From: Acidimicrobiia bacterium
GTDB lineage: Bacteria > Actinomycetota > Acidimicrobiia > Spongiisociales > UBA5794
NCBI GenBank assembly: GCA_041393965.1
Contig: JAWKJB010000002.1
Span: 124,001 to 188,000, forward strand
Reading direction: 5' to 3'
DNA length: 64,000 nucleotides
Shown: piece after piece, positions 17,827-26,934 of the stretch
Numbering within the stretch: the first letter of the stretch is position 1
How the letters are laid out: each line of letters begins with the position of its first letter
Made by a program: the position numbers and the translations under genes
Notes under the pieces: generated by a model
What the model saw: only the letters and a program-made list of their open reading frames with translations
Told to the model about the DNA's origin: nothing
Databases searched by the model: none

Positions 17827-19409
17827 GGTGCCGGGACACGGATCGCGTTGGCGATCGCGATGAGTCCTGCCGCTGGCTCGGTGCCGAGGTCGACGGAAAG
17901 AACCGCTCGACCCGCCTCGGCAAGGGCACGGCGGTCGCCGTCGGCCTGCGCACCGATGAGCGCGCCGAAGTCGTACGACGACCCTGGCACCGGGACGACG
18001 GCAGCAGGTGTATCGACGAGTTGCAAAAAGACGCCACCGGAAGGCCCGCCCTTGTGGAGTTGGCCGGTCGAGTGCAGGAAGCGAGGTCCGTACCCAACGG
18101 TGGTCGCTGCACCCGTTCTGTCGACAATGGCCTCCTGGATTCGCCGGAGCAGCCCATCCGTGGGCTCGTCGGGTGACAGGTATGCCTGGATGGAGACATA
18201 CGACGGGTCGCTCTCCAGCAGTTCGGAGAGCTTGCCGTGGAGCTCCGGCGATCTGATCGGTTCGGGAGGCGGGGCCGCTTCGGCCGTACCGTCCATCGCG
18301 GCCGTGGCAAGGGCCTTGGCTCGTTGCACATCGGGTTGGTTGAACGGGTTGATGCCGAGGACCTCGCCTGCGACCGCCGTTGCGAACTCCATGAGGTACA
18401 TCGCTGCTGCGATGTCGTGTGGATCCGACCAGGTGATGGTGATGTCGGTCGGTCTCGTTCGCGTATCGGAACCGACGCCGATCGTCGTCTCGTCATCGGC
18501 CCCGGATCGCTCAGGGCCGTCGTCGATCGGCACGATGCCGGTTCCGTCCTTCCCCGTCGATTCGGCGATCAGCTGCTCTGCCCACGGCCCGAAGTGGATG
18601 CCGGGGCCGCTCCCGACGAATCGGACCTTGTCGACACCGCTTGGAACCCCTGCAGCCATCGTGGCTCCGATCCGGAAACCAGGGTTCATGTCGACCGGCG
18701 TCTCGACCCCACACAGCGCGGCCGCAGCGGCTCCGGCGCCGAGCAGCTTGTTGATGTCACATCCAACGATGCCTGCGGGAACGAGGCCGAACGCGCTGAG
18801 AGCCGAATAGCGGCCCCCGACCGTGGGATCGGCAAGGACGGCGGCACGAAACCCCTCAGCCGATGCGATCTCGGCGAGTTCGGATCCAGGATCGGTGACA
18901 GCGATGAACTTCGACCCGGAATCCGGGATCGTGTGACCGACGAGTGCAAGGAAGTGACGCATCAGGGAGAGGGTCTCGATGGTGGTCCCCGACTTGGATG
19001 AAACGATGAACCATGTCCGGCGCAGATCGACGCTGTTCGTGACACCTCGCACGGCATCGGGGTGCGTCGAGTCGAGAACGACGAGGCGCGGTGATCCGGG
19101 CTGCTGGGGCAGGCTGAGCGAGAAGGTCTCCGGGGCGAGACTCGATCCGCCCATGCCGACGAGGACGACCGTTTCGATCCCATCGTCGATTGCTCTGGCA
19201 GCGAGGTCGGTGATCGGGCCGATGTGTCGCCGTGCCGTGTGCGGGAGATCGAGCCATCCGAGGCGGTCGGCGATCTCGGGTTCGTCCCTGGATCCCCACA
19301 CGGTCGGGTCCTTCCGCCAGAGCCGCCCGAGCAGGTCGTCGCGCTTCCATCGGTCGGTGTGTGAGTCGATTGCCCGATCCGGGTCGGATCCGGCAAGGTC
19401 GATCCTCAT
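17823..19409 (-). CDS. pgi: Glucose-6-phosphate isomerase
   Basis: 528 residues. It interconverts glucose-6-phosphate and fructose-6-phosphate. The SIS-type signature LVGMGGSSLAPE and the SKSGTTIETL phosphate loop are clear, and GGRYSALSAFGL marks the second half. The sequence resembles the short bacterial PGI form often found next to or fused with transaldolase, not the E. coli PGI. It overlaps tal by 4 nt upstream (19406-19409) and zwf by 4 nt downstream, which implies translational coupling of all three enzymes around glucose-6-phosphate. Confidence 0.93.
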   Translation of the reverse strand: MRIDLAGSDPDRAIDSHTDRWKRDDLLGRLWRKDPTVWGSRDEPEIADRLGWLDLPHTARRHIGPITDLAARAIDDGIETVVLVGMGGSSLAPETFSLSLPQQPGSPRLVVLDSTHPDAVRGVTNSVDLRRTWFIVSSKSGTTIETLSLMRHFLALVGHTIPDSGSKFIAVTDPGSELAEIASAEGFRAAVLADPTVGGRYSALSAFGLVPAGIVGCDINKLLGAGAAAAALCGVETPVDMNPGFRIGATMAAGVPSGVDKVRFVGSGPGIHFGPWAEQLIAESTGKDGTGIVPIDDGPERSGADDETTIGVGSDTRTRPTDITITWSDPHDIAAAMYLMEFATAVAGEVLGINPFNQPDVQRAKALATAAMDGTAEAAPPPEPIRSPELHGKLSELLESDPSYVSIQAYLSPDEPTDGLLRRIQEAIVDRTGAATTVGYGPRFLHSTGQLHKGGPSGGVFLQLVDTPAAVVPVPGSSYDFGALIGAQADGDRRALAEAGRAVLSVDLGTEPAAGLIAIANAIRVPAP

Positions 19410-20491
19410 GCAACGACCTGTCGCTGCTTGGACGCAATGGCCGACAGCACCCCTTCATATGATGCGGCGAATGCCTCGACACCATCGACCTGGAGCTTTG
19501 CGGTGATCGCATCGAAATCGACACCGATGTTCGGGAGGCCAGCAATGAGTGTTGCTGCTGCATCGACCTCTTCGAGGAGGGATCCCGCCTTGACCTCGCC
19601 GTGGTCGAGAAATGCCTCGATCGTATGGGGCGGGGCGGTGTTCACGGTTCGTGGCCCGATCAGTTCCTCGATATACATGACCTCGTTGTAGTCGGGGTTC
19701 TTGGTCGAGGTCGACGCCCACAGCACCCGCTGGGGGCGGCAGCCCACCGCTTCGAGGGTCGCGAAGTCGTCGCCCTCGAAGATCTCCTGATAGCGCCGGT
19801 AGGCGAGCTTCGCATTGGCAATCGCCGCCTTCCCGAGGTATGAGCGGGCACGGTCGGTCCCAACCCGATCGAGCGCGGCGTCGGTCGCTGAATCGACCCT
19901 CGAGACGAAGAACGATGCGACCGAGGCCAGAACGGCGGGATCCGATGCCCTTCGAGCTCCCCGCACATAGGCCTGCGCGACGCCCTCATAGTCGTCGAGG
20001 GAGAACATCAGGGTGGCGTTGACATTGATCCCGGCGGCTGTCAGTTCCTCGATGGCGGGGATGCCTTCCGCGGTGGCGGGAACCTTGACCATGAGGTTGC
20101 GCCGATCGACGGCGTCCCACAGTCGCATCGCATCCGAGATGGTCGCTGCCGTGTCGGTGGCGAGTCGCGGAGACACTTCGAGGCTTACATAGCCGTCTTC
20201 ACCGTCGGATTCGTCATACACCGCCGCGAGGATGTCGCATGCCGAGCGGATATCGGTGATGGCCACCTGTTCGAACGCCTCCTCGGCTGAGACAGGGCCG
20301 AGTGAGGCGATCTGATCGTCGTAGAGGTCGGTCTTTGCGATCGCGCCCTCGAAGATCGAGGGATTCGAAGTCACGCCACGGACGCCGTCGGCGACAAGTT
20401 CGGCCAGTCCGTCACCGGTGAGCATGTCCCTGCGGATGAAGTCGAACCAGATCGACTGGCCATGCTGGTGGAGGAGATCAAGTTTGGTCAT
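19406..20491 (-). CDS. tal: Transaldolase
   Basis: 361 residues, typical of actinobacterial transaldolases. It transfers a dihydroxyacetone unit from sedoheptulose-7-P to glyceraldehyde-3-P. The Schiff-base lysine is K136 in NLMVKVPAT, and TSNPSIFEGAI (41-51) is the conserved N-terminal motif. It starts at ATG 20491 and lies 53 bp downstream of galU, followed without gap by pgi and zwf. The group covers both branches of the pentose-phosphate pathway except 6-phosphogluconate dehydrogenase, transketolase and the pentose-P isomerases. Confidence 0.96.
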   Translation of the reverse strand: MTKLDLLHQHGQSIWFDFIRRDMLTGDGLAELVADGVRGVTSNPSIFEGAIAKTDLYDDQIASLGPVSAEEAFEQVAITDIRSACDILAAVYDESDGEDGYVSLEVSPRLATDTAATISDAMRLWDAVDRRNLMVKVPATAEGIPAIEELTAAGINVNATLMFSLDDYEGVAQAYVRGARRASDPAVLASVASFFVSRVDSATDAALDRVGTDRARSYLGKAAIANAKLAYRRYQEIFEGDDFATLEAVGCRPQRVLWASTSTKNPDYNEVMYIEELIGPRTVNTAPPHTIEAFLDHGEVKAGSLLEEVDAAATLIAGLPNIGVDFDAITAKLQVDGVEAFAASYEGVLSAIASKQRQVVA

Positions 20492-20544
20492 CGTGTGTCC
20501 GTTCGTCGGTTCATGTCCTCAGGATACGGAGCCGGAGGACTCCC

Positions 20545-21408
20545 TCAGCCGAGCCGCGCGATCATCGCCCGGGTCGGAGCCGCGAGGTCGGGTCGTTCGA
20601 GCGCGATGGAAAGGGACGCCTCGAGGAGGCCGATCTTGGATCCACAGTCGAATCGGACTCCCGGGTTCCTTACGGCGCGCAGGGCTCGGCTCCCCATGGC
20701 GGTCGCGAGGGCGTCCGTGAGCTGGATCTCCCCGATCGTTCCCGGGCGAGTCGTCGCAAGGTCGTCCATGATCGAGGGGTGAAGGACATAGCGGCCGACC
20801 ACACCGAGATGGGACGGAGCTTCATCCGGGGTCGGCTTCTCGACGATGCCCGTCACTTCGATGCCTGTGGCTGAAGCCTCACCCGGATCGATGATTCCGT
20901 ATCGATCCGTCCGGCTGGGATCGATGTCTTCGACAAGCACGATGTTCGCCCGCGTCTCTTCATACTCGTCGATCATCGCTCGCAGGGCATCCCCCGTTGG
21001 ATGGAGCAGGTCATCCGCGAGGACGACCGCGAACGGCTCGCGCCCGACGAGGTGCCTCGCGCACCACACCGCATGCCCGAGGCCGAGCGGTTCCATCTGC
21101 CGGACATACGCCACCTGGCCCGGCATCGGTCTGATCGCGTTGAGGAGTTCGAGTGTCTTCGTGTCTCCCCGATCCGAGAGTGTCGCTTCGAGCTCGTACG
21201 AGACATCGAAGTGGTCTTCGATCGCAGACTTCCCCCTTCCGGTGACGAAGATCAGGTTTTCGATTCCGGCAGCAACCGCTTCGTCGACCGCGTACTGGAT
21301 CAGTGGGCGGTCGACGACGGGGAGCAGTTCTTTCGGGATCGCTTTGGTGGCAGGAAGGAACCGAGTGCCGAGGCCCGCGACGGGAAAGACGGCGGTACGG
21401 ACGCTCAT
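20545..21408 (-). CDS. galU: UTP-glucose-1-phosphate uridylyltransferase
   Basis: 287 residues. It makes UDP-glucose from UTP and glucose-1-phosphate for glycan and exopolysaccharide synthesis. The nucleotidyltransferase signature is GLGTRFLP (12-19) followed by ATKAIPKELLP; FDCGSKIG near the C-terminus is the usual GalU end motif. The ATG at 21408 shares its A with the TGA of the upstream bcp gene (TGATG), so initiation is probably coupled. The longer open frame upstream is not homologous. Confidence 0.93.
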   Translation of the reverse strand: MSVRTAVFPVAGLGTRFLPATKAIPKELLPVVDRPLIQYAVDEAVAAGIENLIFVTGRGKSAIEDHFDVSYELEATLSDRGDTKTLELLNAIRPMPGQVAYVRQMEPLGLGHAVWCARHLVGREPFAVVLADDLLHPTGDALRAMIDEYEETRANIVLVEDIDPSRTDRYGIIDPGEASATGIEVTGIVEKPTPDEAPSHLGVVGRYVLHPSIMDDLATTRPGTIGEIQLTDALATAMGSRALRAVRNPGVRFDCGSKIGLLEASLSIALERPDLAAPTRAMIARLG

Positions 21409-21869
21409 CAGGTGTCGATCGACTGAACGAGCCGATCGACATGTCCCTTCGCCCGGATGTTGTAGAAGGGTTCCGTGACACGGCCGTCTTCGTCGATGAT
21501 GAAGGTGGATCGGATGATGCCCTTGTACTCCTTGCCGTAGTTCTTCTTGGTGCCGTATGCACCGTATGCCGCCGCGATGGTGTGATCGGGATCCGAGAGG
21601 AGATCGAACGGCAACTCGTACTCGTCTTTGAACTTCTTGAGCTTCTGCGGCTTGTCCGGTGACACACCGAGGATCGTGTAGCCCCGTGCTGCGAGATGCT
21701 CGTGGGAGTCCCTGAAGTCGCACGATTCGGTGGTGCAGCCCGGTGTGAACGCCCGCGGGTAGAAGTAGATGACCAGCTTGGATCCCTCGAACTCGTCGCT
21801 GGTGCGGATGGTCCCGGTCTGATCGGGGGCGCGGAACCCCGGTGCGTCCTGTCCTGCTTCGAGTTCCAT
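21408..21869 (-). CDS. bcp: Thioredoxin-dependent peroxiredoxin, BCP type
   Basis: 153 residues. It reduces peroxides using thioredoxin. The peroxidatic Cys45 and probable resolving Cys50 sit in FTPGCTTESC, the atypical two-Cys arrangement of BCP/PrxQ. Either of two adjacent ATGs (21872, 21869) could start it; both overlap the rlmN stop, by 4 nt and 1 nt respectively. I prefer 21869 because homologues begin close to it. It lies inside the rlmN-bcp-galU chain. Confidence 0.93.
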   Translation of the reverse strand: MELEAGQDAPGFRAPDQTGTIRTSDEFEGSKLVIYFYPRAFTPGCTTESCDFRDSHEHLAARGYTILGVSPDKPQKLKKFKDEYELPFDLLSDPDHTIAAAYGAYGTKKNYGKEYKGIIRSTFIIDEDGRVTEPFYNIRAKGHVDRLVQSIDT

Positions 21870-22957
21870 CATTCCTCGCTCGTTGCCGTGTGGTGCGTGT
21901 TGTCGGTTCCAGCGTAGTTGGATGGATGTTGAGCGCCCTCGGCTCTCAGCCGCAGTTGACCGCATGCCGCGTCGATGTCTCTGCCCCGTGTGTCGCGAAG
22001 GGTCGCGTTCGCGCCTTGGTCCGCGAGCGTGCGAAGGAACCGCCGGACATGATCGTCCGTCGGCGGGCGGTGGTCGCTTCTCGGGGTGGGGTTGAGGGGG
22101 ATCACATTGATATGGGCGTGGATCCCGCGAGCGATCTGTGCAAGGTTGATTGCCTCGATGTCCGAGTCGTTCTCGCCTGCGATCAGCGTCCATTCGAGCG
22201 AGACTCTCCGCCCCTTCGCGAGGTAGTACTCGTGTGCTGCCTCGACGACCTCCTCAAGGGGGTAGCGGTCGTTGATCGGAACCAGCCTGCTCCGCTCGGC
22301 TGGAATCGTCGAATGGAGGCTGACCGTGAGGGTCACGGGCCACGGCGCCTCGACGAGCTTGCGCATGCCGGGCACGAATCCGACGGTCGATACCGTGATC
22401 GAGCGGGCGGACATCCCCATTTCGTCGACCATTCGACGGATTGCCTCCGCCGTGTGTTGGTAGTTGGCGAGTGGTTCACCCATGCCCATGAACACGATAT
22501 TGGTCACGCGATCGGGACTGCCGGGGAGAGGATTGGCGCCGAGGTACGCGTTGGCGAAGGCAACCTGGGCGACAATCTCGCCGGCGACGAGATGGCGGCC
22601 GAATCCGAACTGTCCGGTCGCGCAGAAGGTGCATCCCATGGCGCACCCGACCTGGGACGACACGCACAGGGTCGTCCGCGACGGGTATCCCATCACGACC
22701 GCTTCGATTGCTGCGCCGTCATTGCAGCGCAGCAACCACTTCCTTGTCCGGCCCTCGTCGCCCGACTGCTCCATGACGAGTTCGAATGGCCACAGGTCCT
22801 CGCCGATGGCGTCGCGCACCGAACCCGGGAGATTGGTCATGGCTCCCGCATCGAGGACGGGATGCTTGTAGAGCCATTCCCTCAGTTGGTCAGCGCGGTA
22901 TCGCGGCTCCCCGGGGAGGAAATCACCGAGAGCCTCGGGCTCGGCGATATACAGCAT
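21869..22957 (-). CDS. rlmN: Dual-specificity 23S rRNA/tRNA adenine-C2 methyltransferase RlmN
   Basis: 362 residues. This radical-SAM enzyme methylates A2503 of 23S rRNA and A37 of some tRNAs. The 4Fe-4S motif is CAMGCTFC (C105, C109, C112). NIVFMGMGEPLANY and SLHSTIPAERSRLVP are family hallmarks, and the mechanistic Cys near the C-terminus is present in DIDAACGQLR. The gene starts 4 nt after the HhH gene stop and ends overlapping bcp. Confidence 0.95.
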   Translation of the reverse strand: MLYIAEPEALGDFLPGEPRYRADQLREWLYKHPVLDAGAMTNLPGSVRDAIGEDLWPFELVMEQSGDEGRTRKWLLRCNDGAAIEAVVMGYPSRTTLCVSSQVGCAMGCTFCATGQFGFGRHLVAGEIVAQVAFANAYLGANPLPGSPDRVTNIVFMGMGEPLANYQHTAEAIRRMVDEMGMSARSITVSTVGFVPGMRKLVEAPWPVTLTVSLHSTIPAERSRLVPINDRYPLEEVVEAAHEYYLAKGRRVSLEWTLIAGENDSDIEAINLAQIARGIHAHINVIPLNPTPRSDHRPPTDDHVRRFLRTLADQGANATLRDTRGRDIDAACGQLRLRAEGAQHPSNYAGTDNTHHTATSEE

Positions 22958-22960
22958 CGA

Positions 22961-23284
22961 TCAGAGGAGGGCTTGAGCGCCGTTGATCCATCGTTGCGCG
23001 GTGGTTTCGGTGGTGTTCGCGATCTCGGCGATGGACGAAGCGTCACTCGATGCAAGTGTTGCGAAGGTCGTGACGCCAGCGTCAGCGAGACGCTGTGCAA
23101 ACGCGGGGCCGATACCTTTGATGTCGGTGAGGTCATCTGGGGCCGCTGCCGTTCGGAACCTTGGCGGCGAATCCGTTGGAGTGACCGGGTCGGGGAGCAT
23201 CCGGTCCCGCAGCGCCCAGGCAGCGGCGGCAAGGCCGGCAACGACACCGGCGAACCTGATCACATTCTTCATCGCGTGGTTCAT
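22961..23284 (-). CDS. Small helix-hairpin-helix protein with N-terminal membrane segment
   Basis: 107 residues from ATG 23284. A short hydrophobic stretch (residues about 9-24) is followed by a Pro-rich linker and a helix-hairpin-helix motif, DLTDIKGIGPAFAQRLADAGVT, of the type also seen in DNA-binding or ribosomal-protein-associated small proteins. The function is unknown; the HhH could bind DNA, but the membrane anchor is odd for that role. TATCAT lies 9 nt upstream of the ATG, so it may have its own leaderless promoter within the operon. An ATG at 23272 is an alternative start. Confidence 0.65.
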   Translation of the reverse strand: MNHAMKNVIRFAGVVAGLAAAAWALRDRMLPDPVTPTDSPPRFRTAAAPDDLTDIKGIGPAFAQRLADAGVTTFATLASSDASSIAEIANTTETTAQRWINGAQALL

Positions 23285-23306
23285 CGTGGCTCGATGATAC
23301 GCCGAC

Positions 23307-24332
23307 TCAGTCGTTGCATTCGTATGGGGCGTTCGGGTGGTGCGGATCAACGGTCCAGTGGCGGTTCCACGGATCCGAGTTCTTTGCGAGATACCACGAC
23401 ACGGCGATGTTGGCTTCTGCGTTGAACGGTGTTGCGTACAGCCCGTTCCCGTCGCGGAAGCCCGCTGCCGCCGCGCGGCCCTTCCAGTACTTGCTCAAGT
23501 GCTGGAACAGCCCCTCCGCCCCGTTCGAACGGTTGTATGCCTGAGGGTTCCCCCACGATTCGAAATGGATGATGTTGAGGGCGCAGTTGACGAGGTTGTC
23601 CGGCCAGTACTGCTCGACAAGGGGCCTCCAGTACTCCACATCTCGTCTCCCTGCGGGATCGGCGGGCCACAGGGGTGACCATTTCGGTCCGGCGGCGGTC
23701 GTGGGAGGTGACGATGGTTTGGTTGTGGTTGTTGTCGACGCGGCTGGTGGCTTGTAGGTGACCGTGATCGATTTGGTGACCGTGTTGCCCGCACGATCCT
23801 CGGCGGTGATCTTGGCCTTCGATCCCTTGCTCGAGACGACGAGCTTGAGCGACCAGTTCCCGTCGTCGTCGACACGGGCGTCGTAGGGGCCTGAGTACAC
23901 CGACGCGCCGGGTTCCGATGTTCCCTCGAAGGTCACGACCCGATCATCCACGGTGGCACCATCGGATGGGGAAGTGATTCGAAGATCTGGCGGAGTGGTG
24001 TCCGGTGGCTTCGTGGTCGTTGAAGGCTTCGTCGTGGTCGGATCCGGAGGTGGGCTGGTCGTCGCTGCTGTGTCTTGAGAATCGCTGGCCGTTGTTGTCG
24101 TCGCGGCGGTGGTTGGGGTCTCCGTCAGCCTCGCATCTGCGTCCGAGACGCGGAGCGCGAGGATCGCTGACGCGACCCGCGCCGACATCGGTGTTGTCGC
24201 GACCTCCGGTGTTTCGCCTGCGTCGGCGGCCTGGGTTTCCGACGGTGCGGTGGAAAACGCGGCAAAACCGACAACGGCAACGAGAGCCACAATCAGCAAT
24301 CCAGCGTATGCGAGTGGTATGCGCGGTCTCAC
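23307..24332 (-). CDS. Membrane-anchored transglycosylase-like protein with Ig-like domain
   Basis: About 341 residues from a GTG at 24332 (GGAG just upstream). A signal anchor (PLAYAGLLIVALVAVVGF) precedes a Thr-rich linker, then a bacterial Ig-like domain (RITSPSDGATV ... ITVTYK), a second Thr/Pro linker, and a C-terminal lytic-transglycosylase-like domain. That domain has HFESWGNPQAYN, supplying a candidate catalytic Glu, and GAEGLFQH. It probably cleaves or binds wall glycan outside the cell. An ATG at 24458 is a possible longer start without an SD. It ends 22 bp before the HhH gene. Confidence 0.78.
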   Translation of the reverse strand: MRPRIPLAYAGLLIVALVAVVGFAAFSTAPSETQAADAGETPEVATTPMSARVASAILALRVSDADARLTETPTTAATTTTASDSQDTAATTSPPPDPTTTKPSTTTKPPDTTPPDLRITSPSDGATVDDRVVTFEGTSEPGASVYSGPYDARVDDDGNWSLKLVVSSKGSKAKITAEDRAGNTVTKSITVTYKPPAASTTTTTKPSSPPTTAAGPKWSPLWPADPAGRRDVEYWRPLVEQYWPDNLVNCALNIIHFESWGNPQAYNRSNGAEGLFQHLSKYWKGRAAAAGFRDGNGLYATPFNAEANIAVSWYLAKNSDPWNRHWTVDPHHPNAPYECND

Positions 24333-24486
24333 GTGTCTCCGTGGGCTCGCTTGTTCGTCCCGACCCGACCCTTCATTCCGCCCGGTGGGGATCCGGCCGA
24401 CTCGATGGTCGACCCGCGGAATCAGGGTATAGGTCAAGACCGGCAACAGCAACCCCATTGCTGCCAAATTCTGGCTGTCGTTGGGG

Positions 24487-26106
24487 TCAGGCTCGTCGGT
24501 TCGGTGCTGCGAGGGCGGTCGAGGTGGAGACGCGTGGATCGGCGGCACCGGCGCGGTCCCGACCGAGGTCCGCGGCCGAGACCGGTCCGAAGTCGGGATG
24601 CCAGGCCCGTGTCGACTCCAAACGATGCCCGAGTTCGGTGAGGGAGGCAATGGCCCGGTCCGGGAGCCTCGATTCCACGACGAGGTGGCTGTCGGTTCCG
24701 GGTGCGGGTTGTCGCATGCTCCATCGGGGGAACTGCTGGGCATCGTCGATGCACAGCCCTGCGTGATGATGGAGCGCGGCGAACTGGGCGAGGAACTGAG
24801 GCTGCTGGTCGCCACCGCGTGTGCCGAGCGCGAGGGTCGCCCGTCGGTCCGAGGTCCACAAGGTCGGTGCGAGGGTGTGCAATGGTCGTTTGCCTGGTGC
24901 GTACTCGTTCGGGTGCCCCTGGATCAGCGTGAACCCCGCTCCTCGATTGTGGAGGAACACGCCGGTGTCTCCCGCGGTGAGTCCGGCCCCGATGCCGGAG
25001 AAGTTCGATTGGATCAACGACACCGTCAGCCCTTTGGCGTCCGCGACAGCGAGGTACGCCGTCCCCTTCGGTGCTGGAGCCGGGTGGGGCCATCGTCCGG
25101 CGCGACCGGGGTCGATCGTCGCGGCGATGGCCGATAGGCGCTCTTGAGCAAGGAGCGTGGCAGGGTCATGTGGGGCGGTGCGGGCGTCTGACACGAACGC
25201 TGCTCGCTCCCACGCGACCGACCGGTAGGACTCGATGAGGAGGTGGTGGAACAGAGGATCGAGGGGGTCGTCGGGTGGGTCGAGGAGGTCGAACACGGCG
25301 AGGGTGGCGAGTGTGAGGTAGCCCTGGCTGTTTGGTGGGATCGTCCAACCGGTTTGACGGAACAGGCCACACGAGATCGGCTCGATCCAGTCGGGGGTAT
25401 TGTCGATCAGGTCGTCGGGGGTGATCGCCCCCTTCGATGCTTCCGTGATCCCAGCCGCGACAGCGCCGCGGTAGAACCCGTCCCGGCCGGTCGTGGCGAT
25501 GCCTTCAAGGGTCTCGGCGAGGAGGGGACGCTGGATGCCGGTTCCCTCGGCGGGTGCTTCACCGTTCGGATACAGGGATCTCGCCGACGGTTGCCCGACA
25601 AGCAGCCCAGCCACGGACGCGAGCTCGGCCGCGAGTTCGCGCGAGACGGGGAATCCCTGCCGTGCAATCGCGATGGCAGGTTCAAGACAAGCTGCAAGCC
25701 CCAGCTCCCCGTGTCGTGCCGACAAGGCGATCCAGCCGTCGACGCAGCCCGGCACCGTGACCGACCACGGAGACCGCCGCGGAATGGACCCGAGGCCGTG
25801 ATCCCGGAGCCGATCCGCATCGATGCCCGACCCTGCTCGTCCGGAGGCGTTGAGGGCGATGGGTGTCTCCGATCCCTCGAGGTGGAGGAGGGCGAACAGG
25901 TCGCCGCCCGGACCGCAGGTATCGGGGAGGACGACGCCGAGGACGGCATTGGCGGCGATCGCCGCGTCGACGGCGTTCCCCCCTCCATCGAGGATGACGC
26001 AGGCGGCCTCGGATGCGAGGCAGTGTGGGGTGACCACCAAGGCCGTACCCGGTGGTTGAGGCCCCGTGGTGGTGCACGCGCGCTCGTTGCGCGCCGGCGC
26101 GGTCAT
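24487..26106 (-). CDS. Gamma-glutamyltransferase family Ntn-hydrolase
   Basis: 539 residues, normal for GGT precursors. Members self-cleave at a Thr to form the large and small subunits and hydrolyse or transfer gamma-glutamyl groups. AACVILDGGGNAVDAAIAAN and GPGGDLF in the N-terminal half and KGTAYLAVADAKG (probable nucleophile Thr) plus SNFSGIGAG in the C-terminal half are recognisable. There is no signal peptide, unlike the periplasmic E. coli enzyme, so it may be cytoplasmic. The ATG at 26106 overlaps the upstream gene's stop by 4 nt. Confidence 0.85.
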   Translation of the reverse strand: MTAPARNERACTTTGPQPPGTALVVTPHCLASEAACVILDGGGNAVDAAIAANAVLGVVLPDTCGPGGDLFALLHLEGSETPIALNASGRAGSGIDADRLRDHGLGSIPRRSPWSVTVPGCVDGWIALSARHGELGLAACLEPAIAIARQGFPVSRELAAELASVAGLLVGQPSARSLYPNGEAPAEGTGIQRPLLAETLEGIATTGRDGFYRGAVAAGITEASKGAITPDDLIDNTPDWIEPISCGLFRQTGWTIPPNSQGYLTLATLAVFDLLDPPDDPLDPLFHHLLIESYRSVAWERAAFVSDARTAPHDPATLLAQERLSAIAATIDPGRAGRWPHPAPAPKGTAYLAVADAKGLTVSLIQSNFSGIGAGLTAGDTGVFLHNRGAGFTLIQGHPNEYAPGKRPLHTLAPTLWTSDRRATLALGTRGGDQQPQFLAQFAALHHHAGLCIDDAQQFPRWSMRQPAPGTDSHLVVESRLPDRAIASLTELGHRLESTRAWHPDFGPVSAADLGRDRAGAADPRVSTSTALAAPNRRA

Positions 26107-26735
26107 TCGCCGAAGGTGGTGAGCCTGCGGTTGAGGGCGTTGAGCACGGCCCGTACGGCAGCGTCGTCAGATGATCCTGCCGAGATCGCGGAGCCGACAT
26201 TGAGATCCTCGCCACCTCGCTTGCCTGCCGAGACCACGATCGCCACGATCACATCGCGCGAGCCGACCTGGGTGCGTTCGATCGAGTCGAGTGCGATGGG
26301 CGGAACGGCTTCGAATGCCTGCTCGACGGCGCTGATGGTCGCCTCACCCACGAGCCGGAGCCGAGCAGACGAAACGGCCGGCCCGGTCGCGGTCCCGGTG
26401 TACTCCTCGTCGTTGTGCCGAAGGGTCACCTCCATGGTCGTTCTCACACCGTTCGGCGATTCGGTGACACCGCGCAGTGCCGCCCTCGCAGCCGAAGCGA
26501 GTTCGAGATGCTGGGGACTGATCTGGACGACGGAGATCACACGGTGGTCGATCGGGAGACCGAACCGGGCCATGGCGAGGCTCTGCACATCGCGGGCAAC
26601 CTGTTTCGACGGCTTGTCCGACGCGGCGATCACATGGATCTCAGTGATCTTGTCGCCCTGGTTCACGACCCGCGCGGCATCGACGGACTCGAGACGGGTG
26701 AGGCCCTCTTCCAGTTCCCGAAAGTTGACAGGCAT
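26103..26735 (-). CDS. Conserved hypothetical protein, two alpha/beta repeats
   Basis: 210 residues, unrecognised by name. The N-terminal half (about 1-90) reads RLESVDAARVVNQGDKITEIHVIAA...ARFGLPIDHRVISVVQI, a pattern I recall from unnamed proteins in several phyla. The second half (about 100-205) has RLVGEATISAVEQAF, ALDSIERTQVGSRDVIVAIVVS and a final DDAAVRAVLNALNRRL, which looks like a small ligand-binding alpha/beta domain. No enzyme motif is visible. It heads the ten-gene minus-strand run and is translationally coupled to the GGT gene. Confidence 0.7.
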   Translation of the reverse strand: MPVNFRELEEGLTRLESVDAARVVNQGDKITEIHVIAASDKPSKQVARDVQSLAMARFGLPIDHRVISVVQISPQHLELASAARAALRGVTESPNGVRTTMEVTLRHNDEEYTGTATGPAVSSARLRLVGEATISAVEQAFEAVPPIALDSIERTQVGSRDVIVAIVVSAGKRGGEDLNVGSAISAGSSDDAAVRAVLNALNRRLTTFGE

Positions 26736-26743
26736 GACCCCCG

Positions 26744-26749
26744 AGCGTA
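26744..26749 (-). promoter_or_regulatory. Candidate -10 box at the head of the minus-strand run
   Basis: TACGCT on the minus strand, 8 nt before the ATG at 26735. If used, it drives the gene chain that extends to zwf. Confidence 0.4.
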
Positions 26750-26857
26750 GTGCATCGACACCATGCATGTGTGCCTTCGACCGCGCTCGGTGGTCATCGT
26801 CGCCGGGTGGCGGGTCCGCGCAATCCTCAACGCCGGGCCGGTTTCGGCCGATAGATG

Positions 26858-26886
26858 TTGCGACAGGGTGACACGGGCAGTATGTT
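26858..26886 (+). promoter_or_regulatory. Candidate sigma-70-type promoter of the HD operon
   Basis: TTGCGA (26858-26863) and TATGTT (26881-26886) separated by exactly 17 bp. Transcription would begin near 26893 and give a leader of about 400 nt before the first HD gene. Confidence 0.5.
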
Positions 26887-26893
26887 GGCCATC

Positions 26894-26934
26894 CGCCGCC
26901 TGCGCTCGGGCGGCGCGGACTCATGGCGGAGTCC
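26894..26934 (+). promoter_or_regulatory. Two adjacent hairpins at the start of the HD-operon leader
   Basis: CGCCGCC (26894-26900) pairs with GGCGGCG (26909-26915) over an 8-nt loop. After one nucleotide GGACTC (26917-26922) pairs with GAGTCC (26929-26934) over a 6-nt loop. Both stems are perfect. Their position at the predicted 5' end suggests transcript stabilisation or a sensing element. Confidence 0.4.
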
